From Saprospiraceae bacterium (GTDB taxonomy: Bacteria > Bacteroidota > Bacteroidia > Chitinophagales > Saprospiraceae): a stretch of 64,000 nt of DNA. The position numbers and the translations under genes are program-made. Each line of letters starts with the position of its first letter. Position 1 is the stretch's first letter. The stretch spans positions 16,183-80,182 of the forward strand of contig JAHDBJ010000021.1 of the NCBI GenBank assembly GCA_020630435.1. The letters are read 5' to 3'. Shown piece after piece: positions 18,831 through 29,471 of the stretch. The notes below the pieces were generated by a model that saw only the letters and a program-made list of their open reading frames with translations, ran no database searches and was not told the origin of the DNA.

Positions 18831-19337
18831 TTATTCTTCTTCTCCTGAATCTACCACTTCTTCAACTGTGTCAACTGCTGTTGCAGCAGCTACAGTTTCT
18901 TCTCCTCCTTTTCTTCTTCTTCTTCCTCTTCTAGTACGTTTCTTACCACTTCCAGCATCGGACTTGCCAGAATAGACTTCATTATAATCAACAAATTCGA
19001 TCATTGCCATCTCTGCACCATCTCCTTGTCTAAATCCTAATTTGATGACACGTAAGTATCCACCTGGACGGCTCCCTACTTTTCCTGCGATTTCACCAAA
19101 TAATTCTTTAATTGCTTCTTTGTTTTGTAGATAACTAAATACAACTCTTTGAGAGTGTACTGAATTTGTCTTAGATTTTGTAATTAATGGCTCTAAGTAC
19201 TTTCTTAAGGCCTTTGCTTTTGCCAAAGTTGTTTTAATTCTTTTATGCTTGATTAAAGCATTAGACAAATTTTTCAGAAGTGCTTTTCTATGCCCTCTTT
19301 GCCTACCTAAATGATTAAACTTTTTACCGTGTCTCAT
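18831..19337 (-). CDS. rplQ: 50S ribosomal protein L17
   Basis: L17 binds 23S rRNA near the tunnel exit of the large subunit. The core ([21 protein letters not shown]) is typical. At 168 residues it is longer than the E. coli protein (127): the extra C-terminal part is basic ([14 protein letters not shown]) and then Ala/Thr/Glu-rich and acidic, a usual feature of Bacteroidota L17. It is the last gene of the superoperon, 92 bp after rpoA, and is followed by a terminator. Confidence 0.96.
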   Translation of the reverse strand: MRHGKKFNHLGRQRGHRKALLKNLSNALIKHKRIKTTLAKAKALRKYLEPLITKSKTNSVHSQRVVFSYLQNKEAIKELFGEIAGKVGSRPGGYLRVIKLGFRQGDGAEMAMIEFVDYNEVYSGKSDAGSGKKRTRRGRRRRKGGEETVAAATAVDTVEEVVDSGEEE

Positions 19338-19429
19338 TATATTTTAAAATTTGTTAACCTCGCAGCACTATCTGAGCTTTCTTAATACAAAGATGTCAAA
19401 CGGTTGACTGCTTTATTTTATTGATTTTT

Positions 19430-20428
19430 TTATTCTTCGTCTAATTTATATTTAGACAAATCCATTCCGAATGTTAAGCCTTTTTCTTGTAATAATTCTT
19501 CGATTTCTACAAGGGATTTTTTACCAAAATTTCTAAATTTCAATAATTCATGTGTATCATATTTTACCATTTCACCCAACGAATTGATCTTAGCAGCTTT
19601 TAGACAGTTATATGCTCTTACAGACAAGTCTAAATCTTCTAAAGAAGTCTTTAATAATTTTCTCATATGTAAGATATGCTCATCAACAACATTATCTTCT
19701 TTGTTAATACCAGTCTCAAAAGTGATATTTTCATCAGATATTAACATTAAGTGTTGAATCAATATTTTAGCTGCTTCTTTAACGGCATCTTCTGGATGAA
19801 TTGTTCCATCTGTTTTAACGTCAATTATCAGCTTTTCATAATCTGTTCTTTGCTCTACCCTTGTATTTTCAACCTTATAGGCTACATTTTTAATGGGGGT
19901 ATAGATAGCATCAATAGGAATCACTCCTATTGCAGCATCTTTTGGTAGATTTTCATCTGCTGGGACATAACCTCTTCCTTTTGTTATGGTAAATTCCATC
20001 TCAAGATTAACAAAAGGCTCCATTTGACAAATTACCAAATCAGGGTTCATTACTTTGAAGACATTTGTATGATCTTCAATGTCTCCAGCCTTAAATTCTT
20101 CTTTCCCACTAATTGTCAAATAGATTTTCTCAGAATGAATTTCTTCATCAGGAATCAGTTGTTTAAGACGAATCTGCTTAAGATTTAATATAATTTCGAC
20201 TACATCTTCAACTACTCCTCGGATTGTAGAAAATTCATGTTCTACACCCGCTATTCTAACTGACGAAATAGCAAAACCTTCTAGGGAAGAGAGTAGGACT
20301 CTTCTTAATGAGTTTCCAATAGTTTGACCAAACCCTGGCTCGAGCGGCTTGAATTCGAATGTTCCATCGAAGTCTGTAGCTTTTTGTAAAAGGATTTTGT
20401 CGGGTTGCTTAAAATTTAAAATACTCAT
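19430..20428 (-). CDS. rpoA: RNA polymerase alpha subunit
   Basis: The alpha subunit assembles RNA polymerase and contacts activators and upstream DNA. The 332-residue protein has the N-terminal dimerisation domain (about 1-235, with [19 protein letters not shown]) and the C-terminal domain (about 255-325, with [14 protein letters not shown] and [12 protein letters not shown]). It lies 98 bp after rpsD; that gap contains a perfect 13-bp hairpin, which could set the ratio of alpha to ribosomal proteins. Confidence 0.98.
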   Translation of the reverse strand: MSILNFKQPDKILLQKATDFDGTFEFKPLEPGFGQTIGNSLRRVLLSSLEGFAISSVRIAGVEHEFSTIRGVVEDVVEIILNLKQIRLKQLIPDEEIHSEKIYLTISGKEEFKAGDIEDHTNVFKVMNPDLVICQMEPFVNLEMEFTITKGRGYVPADENLPKDAAIGVIPIDAIYTPIKNVAYKVENTRVEQRTDYEKLIIDVKTDGTIHPEDAVKEAAKILIQHLMLISDENITFETGINKEDNVVDEHILHMRKLLKTSLEDLDLSVRAYNCLKAAKINSLGEMVKYDTHELLKFRNFGKKSLVEIEELLQEKGLTFGMDLSKYKLDEE

Positions 20429-20476
20429 ATATATTTGGTGCTTTACAGGATATTTTTGCTAAAAATATTAGATCGG

Positions 20477-20513
20477 AATTGGTCTGATAACCTATTTGAA
20501 TATCAGACCAATT
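20477..20513. promoter_or_regulatory. perfect hairpin between rpsD and rpoA
   Basis: A 13-bp perfect stem (AATTGGTCTGATA and complement) has an 11-base loop. In the direction of transcription (minus) it is not followed by a T-run, so it looks more like an RNA stabiliser, processing site or protein-binding element than a full terminator. Confidence 0.6.
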
Positions 20514-20526
20514 TTAAAAAAAGCGA

Positions 20527-21138
20527 TTATTTAGAATACAATTCTACAATAAGCTGTTCGTTGATATTCTCAGGTATTTGGTCTCTTTCAGGATATTGAA
20601 GAAAAATACCTTGTTTTTGTTCTGGATTCCATTCTAACCAAGGATACTTTCTTACTTCTGATTTTGTAGCAATGGCTTCTTGAATAATATTTAGACCTTG
20701 AGACTTCCCTCTAACACCGATTACATCTCCTGATCTTAGTTGCATTGAAGGGATATTTGTAACAACTCCATTTACAACGATATGTTTATGAGAAACTAGC
20801 TGTCTAGCCGCTCTCCTTGTAGGAGCGATACCTAATCTAAATACCACATTATCTAATCTAGACTCTAACAACTGAAGCAACAACTCACCTGTAACCCCAC
20901 CTCTACTACTTGCAGTTTTAAATATATTTCTAAATTGACGTTCTAAAACACCATAAGTGTATTTAGCTTTTTGTTTTTCCATTAACTGTACAGCGTAGTC
21001 TGATTTTTGTTTTCTTCTACGTGTATTTCCGTGTTGACCAGGAGCATATTTTCTTTTCTCAAATGAAGAGTCGAACCCAAAAATAGGCTCTCCGAATGCT
21101 CTTGCTTTTTTAGTACGTGGTCCAGTATATCTTGCCAT
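20527..21138 (-). CDS. rpsD: 30S ribosomal protein S4
   Basis: S4 is a primary 16S rRNA-binding protein that starts small-subunit assembly; in several bacteria it also represses its own operon. The 203-residue protein has the N-terminal S4 domain ([12 protein letters not shown]) without the zinc cysteines. The S4 RNA-binding fold follows ([23 protein letters not shown], about 90-155). It lies between rpsK (25 bp) and rpoA (98 bp). Confidence 0.97.
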   Translation of the reverse strand: MARYTGPRTKKARAFGEPIFGFDSSFEKRKYAPGQHGNTRRRKQKSDYAVQLMEKQKAKYTYGVLERQFRNIFKTASSRGGVTGELLLQLLESRLDNVVFRLGIAPTRRAARQLVSHKHIVVNGVVTNIPSMQLRSGDVIGVRGKSQGLNIIQEAIATKSEVRKYPWLEWNPEQKQGIFLQYPERDQIPENINEQLIVELYSK

Positions 21139-21163
21139 TATATTTATAGATTATTGCTTTTGA

Positions 21164-21553
21164 CTAAACTCTTCTTTTCTTAGGAGGACGACAACCATTA
21201 TGTGGTATTGGTGTAACATCATGGATTACAGATACTTTGATGCCCGATTGATCAACAGCTCTGATCGCTGCTTCTCTACCGCTACCTGGTCCTTTTACAT
21301 AAACTATTGCTGTCCTTAATCCTGCATCATAAGCTGTCTTAGCCGCTTCTGATGCTGCTATCTGTGCAGCATATGGAGTATTTTTCTTACTACCTCTAAA
21401 CCCTGCCTTACCAGCAGATGCCCAAGAGATAACTTGTCCCTGTTTATTACACAAGGAGATAATAATATTATTGAAACTCGCTTGGATGTTTACGATTCCT
21501 TCTGTTCCAACTTTTACCTTTCGTTTTTTTACGACTTTTTTTCCTTTTGCCAT
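21164..21553 (-). CDS. rpsK: 30S ribosomal protein S11
   Basis: S11 lies in the platform of the small subunit near the E site. The 129-residue protein has the expected core ([29 protein letters not shown]) and the invariant end [12 protein letters not shown]. It follows rpsM after 99 bp in the alpha-operon order rpsM-rpsK-rpsD-rpoA-rplQ. Confidence 0.97.
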   Translation of the reverse strand: MAKGKKVVKKRKVKVGTEGIVNIQASFNNIIISLCNKQGQVISWASAGKAGFRGSKKNTPYAAQIAASEAAKTAYDAGLRTAIVYVKGPGSGREAAIRAVDQSGIKVSVIHDVTPIPHNGCRPPKKRRV

Positions 21554-21652
21554 ATCGAAGTACTATTTTTGAGAAAACAGATATTTTCTATTTCTCTATA
21601 TCTACACAGTTTTGGAATTATTTACACTTTAGATTTTATTTGAGGCTAACTA

Positions 21653-22030
21653 TTATTTAGTTGCTTTCTTTTTATTCGCTACAGTCTTACGCTTACCTTT
21701 TCTTGTCCTTGAGTTATTTTTTGTTCTTTGCCCTCTAAGTGGTAGCCCTTTACGATGTCTAAGACCTCTATAGCATCCTATATCCATCAAACGTTTGATG
21801 TTCATTTGAACTTCGGAACGTAATTCCCCTTCCACTTTGTATTCATCCTGTAACATTCTTGCAAGCTTCTTAACCTCATCGTCTGTCCAATCTGATACTT
21901 TTTTATCTCTATCAATTTTTGCCGTATCCAGAATTTCAGCAGCTAAAGAGCCACCTACACCATAGATGTATGTTAAACCGATGATACCTCTTTTATTTTT
22001 TGGTAAATCAACTCCAACTAAACGAGCCAT
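21653..22030 (-). CDS. rpsM: 30S ribosomal protein S13
   Basis: S13 sits in the head of the small subunit and makes bridges to the large subunit and contacts to P-site tRNA. The 125-residue protein shows [14 protein letters not shown] at the start, and [28 protein letters not shown] near the end is split here only by description: the [16 protein letters not shown] core is intact. It follows rpmJ after 28 bp. Confidence 0.97.
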   Translation of the reverse strand: MARLVGVDLPKNKRGIIGLTYIYGVGGSLAAEILDTAKIDRDKKVSDWTDDEVKKLARMLQDEYKVEGELRSEVQMNIKRLMDIGCYRGLRHRKGLPLRGQRTKNNSRTRKGKRKTVANKKKATK

Positions 22031-22058
22031 ATTAATCTTGTAATTAAAATTTTAAGAA

Positions 22059-22175
22059 TTATCCTTGACGTTGTTTGAATCTAGGATTTTTTTTATTGAT
22101 AATATATAATTTTCCTTTACGCCTCACGATTTTACAATCGGCAGTACGTTTTTTAATTGATGCTCTTACTTTCAT
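22059..22175 (-). CDS. rpmJ: 50S ribosomal protein L36
   Basis: A 38-residue ORF read from the sequence: [17 protein letters not shown], then [18 protein letters not shown], ending RQG. This is L36, a small protein of the large subunit. Only one of the zinc ligands (Cys14) of the classical C-C-C-H form remains. This zinc-free variant is usual for Bacteroidota. It lies between infA (72 bp) and rpsM (28 bp), the standard position. Confidence 0.95.
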   Translation of the reverse strand: MKVRASIKKRTADCKIVRRKGKLYIINKKNPRFKQRQG

Positions 22176-22247
22176 TTTATTTGCTTTTTATAAATATATT
22201 GCACTACACAAAATTTAATAAATCATTAAATGATGGTAATACACCAC

Positions 22248-22466
22248 TTATTTATATCTATATATAATTCTTCCTCTAGTTAAATCATAAGGAGATATCT
22301 CTACAGATACTTTATCACCTGGTAATATTCTGATATAATTCATTCTCATTTTACCAGATATTGTTGCTATAATTTGATGATCATTTTCTAGACGCACTCG
22401 AAACATTGCATTTGAAAGTGCTTCATCTATTGTCCCATCTTGCTTAATTAAGTCTTGCTTGGCCAT
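22248..22466 (-). CDS. infA: translation initiation factor IF-1
   Basis: IF-1 binds the ribosomal A site during initiation. The 72-residue OB-fold protein ([30 protein letters not shown], ending RGRIIYRYK) has the exact family length. It follows map after 26 bp and precedes rpmJ. Confidence 0.97.
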   Translation of the reverse strand: MAKQDLIKQDGTIDEALSNAMFRVRLENDHQIIATISGKMRMNYIRILPGDKVSVEISPYDLTRGRIIYRYK

Positions 22467-22492
22467 ATATTTTCTTTTCGGAGTGCAAATAT

Positions 22493-23323
22493 CTAACTTT
22501 TTATTGAGATTTCCTTAATTTCGGGATTATTTTTAATCGCTTCTTCGATAATTTTATGATTTGAAAGGATATCTGCCTTATTTTTACGTACAACAACTGT
22601 ATGTTCATAGTGGGCAGAAGGTTTTTGGTCTTTTGCAATGATTGTCCAATCGTCCTCTGCTTTTGTTATATCTCTTTTCCCTAAATTGACCATAGGCTCA
22701 ATAGCAATAACTAAACCGTCTTGTAATTTTATCCCTTTACCTTTTCTTCCATAGTTTGGCACTTCAGGAGCTTCATGAAGATTTCTACCTATCCCATGTC
22801 CTACTAATTCTTTCACAACACCATAATTATGTTCTCGTTCACAGAAATGTTGAATAGCATAACTAATATCTCCCATTCGTCTCCCCACTATTGCTTGTTC
22901 AATCCCTCTATATAATGAGTCCTTAGTTACTGTTAGTAACTTCATAACTTCTTCTTTCACGTCTCCTAGAGCAAATGTATAAGCAGCATCCCCATAAAAT
23001 CCGTTTATAAAAGTTCCACAATCTACTGATACGATATCACCGTCTTTAAATTCTTCTTTTGAAGGTATACCATGTACTACTGCTTCATTAACAGATATAC
23101 ATAATGTAGCTGGGAATCCCTGATACCCTTTAAAACCTGGTTTTGCTTTGTGATCTCGGATTAAAGTTTCTGCTTCTTTATCGATTTGAACGCCTGTTAT
23201 ACCTGGTCTAATAATACTTGCTACATGCGTCAATGCTTTACAAACCAGCATACAACTTTCTCGGATGAATTCCACTTCTTCATCTGTTTTATAGAAAATT
23301 GTAGATTTATTATACTGATTCAT
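22493..23323 (-). CDS. map: methionine aminopeptidase, type I
   Basis: This enzyme (EC 3.4.11.18) removes the N-terminal methionine from new proteins. The 276-residue protein has the pita-bread fold and all metal ligands: the two Asp in [14 protein letters not shown], His in [11 protein letters not shown], Glu in AIEPMVNLG and Glu in HYEHTVVV. The proximal His is in VHGIPS. It lies 104 bp after secY, and that gap contains a strong terminator-like hairpin, so its expression may be partly uncoupled from secY. Confidence 0.97.
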   Translation of the reverse strand: MNQYNKSTIFYKTDEEVEFIRESCMLVCKALTHVASIIRPGITGVQIDKEAETLIRDHKAKPGFKGYQGFPATLCISVNEAVVHGIPSKEEFKDGDIVSVDCGTFINGFYGDAAYTFALGDVKEEVMKLLTVTKDSLYRGIEQAIVGRRMGDISYAIQHFCEREHNYGVVKELVGHGIGRNLHEAPEVPNYGRKGKGIKLQDGLVIAIEPMVNLGKRDITKAEDDWTIIAKDQKPSAHYEHTVVVRKNKADILSNHKIIEEAIKNNPEIKEISIKS

Positions 23324-23349
23324 AATATTTATTCTTCAAAAATTTAAAT

Positions 23350-23389
23350 AAAAACAACGGGTAGCAAATTATAGTTACCCGTTGTTTTT
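23350..23389. terminator. strong hairpin between secY and map
   Basis: A perfect 14-bp stem (AAAAACAACGGGTA with 23376-23389) and a 12-base loop, with T-runs on both sides. On the minus strand it ends GTTGTTTTTATTTAAA, a textbook intrinsic terminator, although it lies within the ribosomal superoperon. Confidence 0.85.
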
Positions 23390-23427
23390 AAAGATATATT
23401 ATATTTCAAACAAAAGAATGGTTCATC

Positions 23428-24801
23428 CTACATAGGAGCTCCGATTCCTTGCATACCACTTCTTCCTTTTAATCTTCCTGATTTCACTAAACCATCGTAT
23501 TTTCTCATCAATAGATGACTTTCGATTTGTTGTAATGTGTCTAATATCACACCAACGATAATTAATAGTGAAGTTCCTCCAAAGAAAAGTGCAAATGCTT
23601 GATTTACTCCCATCATTACTGCAAATGCAGGAAGTATCGTAATAAGTCCTAGGAATATTGACCCTGGAAGCGTAATTCTAGTTGTTACCGCATCAATAAA
23701 ATCAGCTGTATTTTTGCCTGGTTTAATCCCTGGTATAAACGCATTTTGACGTTTTAGGTATTCAGCATATTGTTGAGGATTAACCAATAAAGCTGTATAG
23801 ACATAGGTAAACAATACAACTAAAAAGAATGCAAAGATACTTGATGTTACAGAAAACGGATCCATTATCTCTCTCATAAATCCACTAGTTGCGAAATCTG
23901 GATTGTCCGCAGCAAAATATTGTCCGATTGTCGCTGGTAAAAACATCAATGCTTGTGCAAAAATAATTGGCATTACTCCTGCCGCATTTACTTTTACAGG
24001 GATATAATCTCTAGCTCCAGAAGTAGGTACCATACTTTGTCCTCTTCCTACCATTCTTTTTGCAAATTGAATTGGTATTTTTCGTACTCCTTGTACAAGC
24101 AATACTGTTGCTAGTACTACTAGGAATAATAAAGCTATCTCTATAATAAAAAGGAATAACCCTGAGCCTTCTAATCTAAATTGAAATTCTGCTAAAAACG
24201 CTACTGGTAAAGAGATTACAATTCCTACTGTAATTAATAAAGATACACCATTTCCTACACCTTTATCTGTAATTTTTTCTCCTAACCACATTGCGAATAT
24301 TGTTCCTGAGGTAAGAATAATAATATTCGATAACCAGAATACCCCCATAGGTACTTGTGAAGATATTGCACCTGGTACGCTTTTAAGATAGGTCAAATAC
24401 CCCCCTCCTTGTACAAGACATATTGCAACGGTTAGAAGGCGTGTAATTTGATTTAGTTTTTTACGACCTGCTTCTCCCTCATGTTTTTGTAATCGTTGAA
24501 AGTATGGAACTGCAAATCCTAGTAACTGAATAATGATTGAAGCCGATATATAAGGCATAATACCTAGTGCAAAAATTGCGGCTTTATTGAACGCTCCTCC
24601 AGTGAAAGCATTGATTAAGCCTAGAAGACCACCACCACCACCAGAGTCCAGATATTCTTTAAGTACATTAGGATCTACTCCTGGTAAAACAACATTTGTT
24701 CCTAGAACAAAAATAAAGAGCAATCCAAGAGTGAATAAGATTCTTTCTCTAAGGTCTTTAATGCTCCAGATGTTCTTAAGCGTCTTAAAAAATTGATTCA
24801 T
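23428..24801 (-). CDS. secY: Sec translocase channel subunit SecY
   Basis: SecY forms the protein-conducting channel of the inner membrane with SecE and SecG. The 457-residue protein has ten predicted membrane helices and family signatures (GIMPYISASIIIQLL, GQSMVPTSGARDYIPVKVN region, and a C-terminal cytoplasmic tail ending GMQGIGAPM). It starts 9 bp after rplO. It is required for Sec export of the signal-peptide proteins in this window, the first step of T9SS secretion as well. Confidence 0.97.
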   Translation of the reverse strand: MNQFFKTLKNIWSIKDLRERILFTLGLLFIFVLGTNVVLPGVDPNVLKEYLDSGGGGGLLGLINAFTGGAFNKAAIFALGIMPYISASIIIQLLGFAVPYFQRLQKHEGEAGRKKLNQITRLLTVAICLVQGGGYLTYLKSVPGAISSQVPMGVFWLSNIIILTSGTIFAMWLGEKITDKGVGNGVSLLITVGIVISLPVAFLAEFQFRLEGSGLFLFIIEIALLFLVVLATVLLVQGVRKIPIQFAKRMVGRGQSMVPTSGARDYIPVKVNAAGVMPIIFAQALMFLPATIGQYFAADNPDFATSGFMREIMDPFSVTSSIFAFFLVVLFTYVYTALLVNPQQYAEYLKRQNAFIPGIKPGKNTADFIDAVTTRITLPGSIFLGLITILPAFAVMMGVNQAFALFFGGTSLLIIVGVILDTLQQIESHLLMRKYDGLVKSGRLKGRSGMQGIGAPM

Positions 24802-24810
24802 TGCTTAATT

Positions 24811-25257
24811 TTATACAAGGTTTATAGTTCCTCCTTTAGCCTCAATAGCAGATTTTGCTTTTTCTGAACACGCATGTGCAGATATAGTTAATGCAGATGC
24901 TAATTCTCCATTAGCTAATATTTTCACTTTATCGTTTTTCCTTACAATACCATTTTTTACAAGCGTATCCAAATCGATAGTCGTAAGGCTATATTTCTCT
25001 GCTATATCTGAAAGTCTATCAAGATTTAAAGCTACGAAAGCTACTCGGTTAGGATTTTTAAAACCACGTTTAGGAAGACGCATTTGAAGCGGCATTTGCC
25101 CCCCTTCAAAATTTCTTTTCCTCTTATACCCAGACCGAGACTGAGCTCCTTTATGTCCTCTTGTCGAAGTTCCGCCTCTTCCTGACCCTTGACCTCTACC
25201 AACTCTTTTTTTATTCTTTACAGAACCTGCTGCTGGTTTTAAATTATGTAACTCCAT
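24811..25257 (-). CDS. rplO: 50S ribosomal protein L15
   Basis: L15 is a late-assembly protein of the large subunit. The 148-residue protein has the Gly/Arg-rich N-terminus (RVGRGQGSGRGGTSTRGHKG) and the globular C-terminal part (VKILANGELASALTISAHACS). It sits between rpmD (60 bp) and secY (9 bp), as in the spc operon. Confidence 0.97.
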   Translation of the reverse strand: MELHNLKPAAGSVKNKKRVGRGQGSGRGGTSTRGHKGAQSRSGYKRKRNFEGGQMPLQMRLPKRGFKNPNRVAFVALNLDRLSDIAEKYSLTTIDLDTLVKNGIVRKNDKVKILANGELASALTISAHACSEKAKSAIEAKGGTINLV

Positions 25258-25317
25258 TTTTTGGATCTATTTTATAAATTTCAATTATTAAGTAGTGTAA
25301 GAAAATTCAATCGGACT

Positions 25318-25497
25318 TTATAACTCTTCTACAATTACTAAGTGATTGACTTTTCTAATCATTCCTAAGATTTGGGGCGTCGCCTCATGTTCTACAGAAT
25401 GGTTTATTTTGCGTAAACCTAAAGCTTTTATTGTATCTTTTTGTCTTTTCGGACGATCAATAATGCTTTTAACTTGTGTTACCTTAACTTTAGCCAT
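25318..25497 (-). CDS. rpmD: 50S ribosomal protein L30
   Basis: A 59-residue ORF read from the sequence: [20 protein letters not shown], continuing [20 protein letters not shown] and ending [11 protein letters not shown]. This is the bacterial short form of L30. It lies between rpsE (27 bp) and rplO (60 bp), the standard place in the spc operon. Confidence 0.96.
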   Translation of the reverse strand: MAKVKVTQVKSIIDRPKRQKDTIKALGLRKINHSVEHEATPQILGMIRKVNHLVIVEEL

Positions 25498-25524
25498 GTC
25501 GATAATGGTTTTAATTGCTTCTTA

Positions 25525-26043
25525 TTAACCTTCAAATACTTTCTCTAGAGATATTCCTCTCTGTTTTGAAATATCAAGAGGACTTCTTAACTTTTGAAGT
25601 GCATCAATGGTTGCTTTAATTACATTATGAGGATTTGATGAACCTTGAGACTTTGCTAATACGTTCTGTACGCCCGCAATCTCAAGTACTGCACGCATTG
25701 CACCACCAGCGATTACCCCTGTACCATCAGAAGCAGGTTTTATCAAAACTTTTCCTGCGCCATACTTGCCTCTTTGCTCATGTGGTATAGTTCCTTTAAA
25801 AATAGGAACTTTAATTAAATTTTTCTTAGCATCATCTACTGCTTTGGCAATAGCCTCAGAAACATCTCTAGCCTTACCTAATCCATGTCCTACAGTACCT
25901 TGTCCATCTCCAACCACAACAACAGCGGCGAAGCTAAAAGTTCTACCCCCTTTCGTTACTTTCGCAACTCGGTTAAGACTCACCATTTTCTCCTTTAACT
26001 CTGTCTCTGTGGGTTTTACTCTATTTGGAGTTTTATTTGCCAT
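25525..26043 (-). CDS. rpsE: 30S ribosomal protein S5
   Basis: S5 helps shape the decoding centre and the mRNA entry site. The 172-residue protein has the dsRBD-like N-terminal half ([20 protein letters not shown]) and the C-terminal half with [18 protein letters not shown]. It follows rplR after 38 bp. Confidence 0.97.
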   Translation of the reverse strand: MANKTPNRVKPTETELKEKMVSLNRVAKVTKGGRTFSFAAVVVVGDGQGTVGHGLGKARDVSEAIAKAVDDAKKNLIKVPIFKGTIPHEQRGKYGAGKVLIKPASDGTGVIAGGAMRAVLEIAGVQNVLAKSQGSSNPHNVIKATIDALQKLRSPLDISKQRGISLEKVFEG

Positions 26044-26081
26044 TTTGTATTAAGTTTCTTTTATATTAAAGGTTTTCCTTT

Positions 26082-26426
26082 TTAAAATTGTAATCCACCT
26101 TCTCTAGCTCCTTCTGCTAAAGCTTTAACTCTACCATGGTATAAATATCCGCCTCTGTCGAATAATACATTTTTTATGCCTTCAGCCTTAGCTTTTTCAG
26201 CTAATGCTTTACCTACAGCTTTAGCTTGTTCTATTTTAGTATCTCCATCAATATCATGCGAAGAAGCTGACACTAATGTATGCCCTTGTAAATCATTAAT
26301 AATTTGAGCATAGATAGCTTTATTACTTCTGAATATAGACACTCTAGGTCTTTCAGTAGTTCCTTTTATACTTTTTCGAATTCTTTTATGAATTCTTTTT
26401 CTTCTATTTGCTTTAGTCAATTTCAT
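26082..26426 (-). CDS. rplR: 50S ribosomal protein L18
   Basis: L18 binds 5S rRNA with L5 and L25 in the central protuberance. The 114-residue protein has the basic N-terminus and the conserved end [20 protein letters not shown]. It lies between rplF (56 bp) and rpsE (38 bp). Confidence 0.97.
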   Translation of the reverse strand: MKLTKANRRKRIHKRIRKSIKGTTERPRVSIFRSNKAIYAQIINDLQGHTLVSASSHDIDGDTKIEQAKAVGKALAEKAKAEGIKNVLFDRGGYLYHGRVKALAEGAREGGLQF

Positions 26427-26482
26427 TCTTGAGCTAATTAATATATACTTAAATATAATTGAAATTTGTACAGTGTAAAAAA

Positions 26483-27037
26483 CTACTTAGCTGCAGTTTT
26501 ACCTGCTTTTCTTCTCAATTCTTCACCTTTGAATCTGATTCCTTTCCCTTTATATGGTTCGGGTTTTCTAAATGCTCGAATTTTAGCTGCCACTTGACCA
26601 ATTAATTGTTTATCTGAACCTCTTAAAATAATTGTCGGTCGTTGCCCCTTTTGCATTATAGTTTCTACCTTCAATTCATCTGGAATATAAAACATAACAG
26701 GGTGAGAATAACCAAGAGTTAACTCAAGCAAGTTACCTGTATTATTTACTCTATATCCTACACCTTCTAGTTCTAGAGTAATTTCATAGCCTTCAGATAC
26801 ACCTTGTATCATATTATTAATTAAGGATCTATACAGACCATGCATTGAACGATGTCTTTTTTGATCTGTAGGACGAGTTACTGTCAATGTACCATCCTCA
26901 ATTTCTATTTTAAGATCAGGGTGGATTTGTTGAGACAATTCACCTTTAGAACCTTTTACAGTTACTAAATTCCCTTGACTTACTTTTACTTCTACTCCTG
27001 ATGGTAAACTTATGGGCGCTTTTCCTATACGTGACAT
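26483..27037 (-). CDS. rplF: 50S ribosomal protein L6
   Basis: L6 lies near the factor-binding site of the large subunit. The 184-residue protein has two tandem L6 domains and the signature [20 protein letters not shown] at the C-terminus. It follows rpsH after 34 bp. Confidence 0.97.
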   Translation of the reverse strand: MSRIGKAPISLPSGVEVKVSQGNLVTVKGSKGELSQQIHPDLKIEIEDGTLTVTRPTDQKRHRSMHGLYRSLINNMIQGVSEGYEITLELEGVGYRVNNTGNLLELTLGYSHPVMFYIPDELKVETIMQKGQRPTIILRGSDKQLIGQVAAKIRAFRKPEPYKGKGIRFKGEELRRKAGKTAAK

Positions 27038-27071
27038 TCTAATCTATTTTTAGAAACCTTAATAATATTAA

Positions 27072-27476
27072 TTAATAAATATAACAAAGAACCTCTCCAC
27101 CTACATTTTCCCTCTGAGCTTTTCTTCCTGTCATTACACCTTTAGAGGTTGATACGATAGCAATTCCAAGACCATTAATAACTCTAGGAATTTCATCACG
27201 CTTTGCATATTTTCTTAAACCAGGTTTACTTATTCTTCCTAATTTTTTAATAACAGGCTCTCCTGTTTTTTTATCATATTTCAAAGCGATTTTAATGACA
27301 CCTTGCTTTCCTTCAGCATCATCAAATTTATATTTCAAGATATATCCTTGATCATAGAGTATCTCTGTAATATGTTTTTTCATGTTAGAGGCAGGAATCT
27401 CAACAATTCTATGCCCTGCTAACTGTGCATTTCTTATTCTTGTCAAATAATCACCAATTGGATCTGTAACTGCCAT
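27072..27476 (-). CDS. rpsH: 30S ribosomal protein S8
   Basis: S8 binds the central domain of 16S rRNA and in E. coli is the translational repressor of the spc operon. The 134-residue protein starts [16 protein letters not shown] and ends [18 protein letters not shown]...GGEVLCYIY, all standard. It lies between rpsN (74 bp) and rplF (34 bp). No S8-type operator could be identified by eye. Confidence 0.97.
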   Translation of the reverse strand: MAVTDPIGDYLTRIRNAQLAGHRIVEIPASNMKKHITEILYDQGYILKYKFDDAEGKQGVIKIALKYDKKTGEPVIKKLGRISKPGLRKYAKRDEIPRVINGLGIAIVSTSKGVMTGRKAQRENVGGEVLCYIY

Positions 27477-27550
27477 TTGATTATATATTAAAAATAATTA
27501 AGAGTTTTTATTCAAAAGTCCTTGTTACGGTGAAATGGTCTAGGACTAAC

Positions 27551-27820
27551 TTACCAACTTGCTTTAGTAACACCTGGAATTTTACCTTCCAAAGCCATTT
27601 TTCGGAATGCTACACGAGAAATTCCAAACATTCTCATATATCCTTTAGGTCTCCCACTCAATTGACATCTATTTTTAAGTCGAATTTTAGAAGAGTTTCG
27701 AGGTAACTTATCTAATGCATCATAATCACCTTCTTCTTTTAGGCGTTTTCTTAATTCAGCATATTTCGCTACTAATCTTTCTCTTTTTCTTTCACGAGCT
27801 ACTATTGATTTTCTTGCCAT
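27551..27820 (-). CDS. rpsN: 30S ribosomal protein S14, zinc-free type
   Basis: S14 is part of the head of the small subunit. The 89-residue protein is the long form without the CxxC zinc ligands (C-minus type): only one Cys is present, in [18 protein letters not shown]. It follows rplE after 13 bp. Confidence 0.97.
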   Translation of the reverse strand: MARKSIVARERKRERLVAKYAELRKRLKEEGDYDALDKLPRNSSKIRLKNRCQLSGRPKGYMRMFGISRVAFRKMALEGKIPGVTKASW

Positions 27821-27833
27821 CTTATTATAAATT

Positions 27834-28394
27834 TTAGCTTCTTTGATTTTTGAATGGTAAACCTAATGCTTTTAATAAAGCTAGAGCTTCAGCATCTGTC
27901 TTAGCAGAAGTTACAAAAGTAACATCCATTCCTGTAATCTTATTCACTTTATCTAGATCTATTTCAGGAAATATAATTTGCTCTGTAATTCCCATAGAAT
28001 AATTACCTCTACCATCAAAGCTCTTATCATTGATACCTCTAAAGTCTCTTACACGAGGTAGGGCTACACTTATTAGACGATCTAAGAATTCATACATTCT
28101 ATCCTGTCTTAATGTAACTCTAGTACCAATAGGCATCCCCTCTCTAAGTTTGAAGTTAGAAACTGAGTTTTTAGCTTTAGTAACCACAGCTTTTTGACCT
28201 GCAATTTTTGTCATCTCATCTAGTGCATTGTCAACTAGCTTTTTATCTGAAGTAGCAGCTCCGACACCTTGATTTAAACAAATCTTAAGCAATTTTGGGA
28301 CTTGCATTACAGTTTTATATTTAAATTGTTCCATTAATTGAGAAACAATTTCATCTTTATATTTCGTCTTAAGTCTAGGTTTATAATTACTCAT
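27834..28394 (-). CDS. rplE: 50S ribosomal protein L5
   Basis: L5 carries 5S rRNA to the large subunit and contacts P-site tRNA. The 186-residue protein has the signatures [15 protein letters not shown] and [19 protein letters not shown]. Its start codon overlaps the rplX stop by one base (TAATG type), so the two are translationally coupled. Confidence 0.97.
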   Translation of the reverse strand: MSNYKPRLKTKYKDEIVSQLMEQFKYKTVMQVPKLLKICLNQGVGAATSDKKLVDNALDEMTKIAGQKAVVTKAKNSVSNFKLREGMPIGTRVTLRQDRMYEFLDRLISVALPRVRDFRGINDKSFDGRGNYSMGITEQIIFPEIDLDKVNKITGMDVTFVTSAKTDAEALALLKALGLPFKNQRS

Positions 28395-28726
28395 TAGTCT
28401 AAAATTTCACCTGTTTTTTTTGAATATCGAACCAACTTTCCATCAATTAATTTTCTTCCTACACGTGTTATATCTCCTGTTTTGGGGTCAACCAATGCAA
28501 GATTAGAAATATGTATAGGAGCAGGTACTTCATTGATACCACCTTGACTTTCATTTGTCGGTTTTAGATGCTTCTTTACTATATTAATTTTGTCCACTAC
28601 AGCTCGGTATTTTTTGCGATTAACTTGTAATACTTCACCTTGCTTCCCTTTGTCTTTTCCCGTTAAGACGCGTACAAGATCGCCTTTTTTGATGTGGAAT
28701 TTTTTCGGGACATTTATTTTTTTCAT
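28394..28726 (-). CDS. rplX: 50S ribosomal protein L24
   Basis: L24 is an assembly-initiator protein of the large subunit near the exit tunnel. The 110-residue protein has the KOW motif ([20 protein letters not shown], residues about 13-32). It lies 24 bp after rplN and overlaps rplE by one base. Confidence 0.97.
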   Translation of the reverse strand: MKKINVPKKFHIKKGDLVRVLTGKDKGKQGEVLQVNRKKYRAVVDKINIVKKHLKPTNESQGGINEVPAPIHISNLALVDPKTGDITRVGRKLIDGKLVRYSKKTGEILD

Positions 28727-28750
28727 ATCGTTCTAAAATTTCAATTAGAG

Positions 28751-29116
28751 TTAAAGTACCTCTGGAGCTAGTGAAACAATTCTCATATAATCTCTATCTC
28801 TCAATTCACGAGCAACGGGACCAAAAATACGTGTTCCTCTTGGCTCTCCTGCGGCTGTAAGCAGTACTACTGCATTATCATCAAAACGGATATAAGAACC
28901 ATCTTTACGACGAATTTCTTTCTTCGTTCTTACAATAACCGCTTTAGAGATAGTTCCTTTCTTGATTCCTCCAGGGGTTGAGTCTTTTACCGTAATAACA
29001 ATCTCATCCCCTATAGAAGCATATCTTCTTTTAGTTCCACCTAAAACGCGGATACATAATACTTCTTTTGCACCACTATTGTCAGCTACTTTTAGTCTAC
29101 TTTCTGCTTGTATCAT
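28751..29116 (-). CDS. rplN: 50S ribosomal protein L14
   Basis: L14 lies at the subunit interface and forms an intersubunit bridge. The 121-residue protein begins [19 protein letters not shown] and has the family signature around [20 protein letters not shown]. It is the first gene of the spc segment, 54 bp after rpsQ. Confidence 0.97.
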   Translation of the reverse strand: MIQAESRLKVADNSGAKEVLCIRVLGGTKRRYASIGDEIVITVKDSTPGGIKKGTISKAVIVRTKKEIRRKDGSYIRFDDNAVVLLTAAGEPRGTRIFGPVARELRDRDYMRIVSLAPEVL

Positions 29117-29170
29117 AACTTTAAATACATTTCATTTGGATGAATACACCCAAAACTTAAATAATTAAGA

Positions 29171-29440
29171 TTACTTAGCTTTTTCAATTATCTCAACTAA
29201 ACGCCAACGCTTGCTTTTACTAAGTGGGCGAGTTTCCATAATTCGAACCAAATCACCTTCATTGCACTCGTTTTTTTCATCGTGTGCATGAAATTTTTTG
29301 GATTTTTTTACGAATTTACCATAGATAGGGTGGCGTAATTTACGATTCACCTTGACCGTTATAGTTTTATCCATTTTACTAGAGGATACCACACCTACTC
29401 TGGTTTTTCTTAAATTTCTTTGAACTTTCTCTTCGCTCAT
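29171..29440 (-). CDS. rpsQ: 30S ribosomal protein S17
   Basis: S17 is a primary 16S rRNA-binding OB-fold protein. The 89-residue protein has [14 protein letters not shown] and the C-terminal signature [20 protein letters not shown]. It follows rpmC after 31 bp. Confidence 0.97.
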   Translation of the reverse strand: MSEEKVQRNLRKTRVGVVSSSKMDKTITVKVNRKLRHPIYGKFVKKSKKFHAHDEKNECNEGDLVRIMETRPLSKSKRWRLVEIIEKAK

Positions 29441-29471
29441 TATATTGAGTAAATTTTAAAGTGTAATGTTC

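Noticed and set aside
18831..18960. C-terminal extension of L17, and extensions of S3 and L22, as fusions
   Set aside because: Low-complexity charged tails on these proteins are common in the phylum and show no separate domain.
22059..22175. Loss of zinc cysteines in L36, and in S14 (27551-27820), as a novelty
   Set aside because: Zinc-free L36 and S14 are usual in Bacteroidota.
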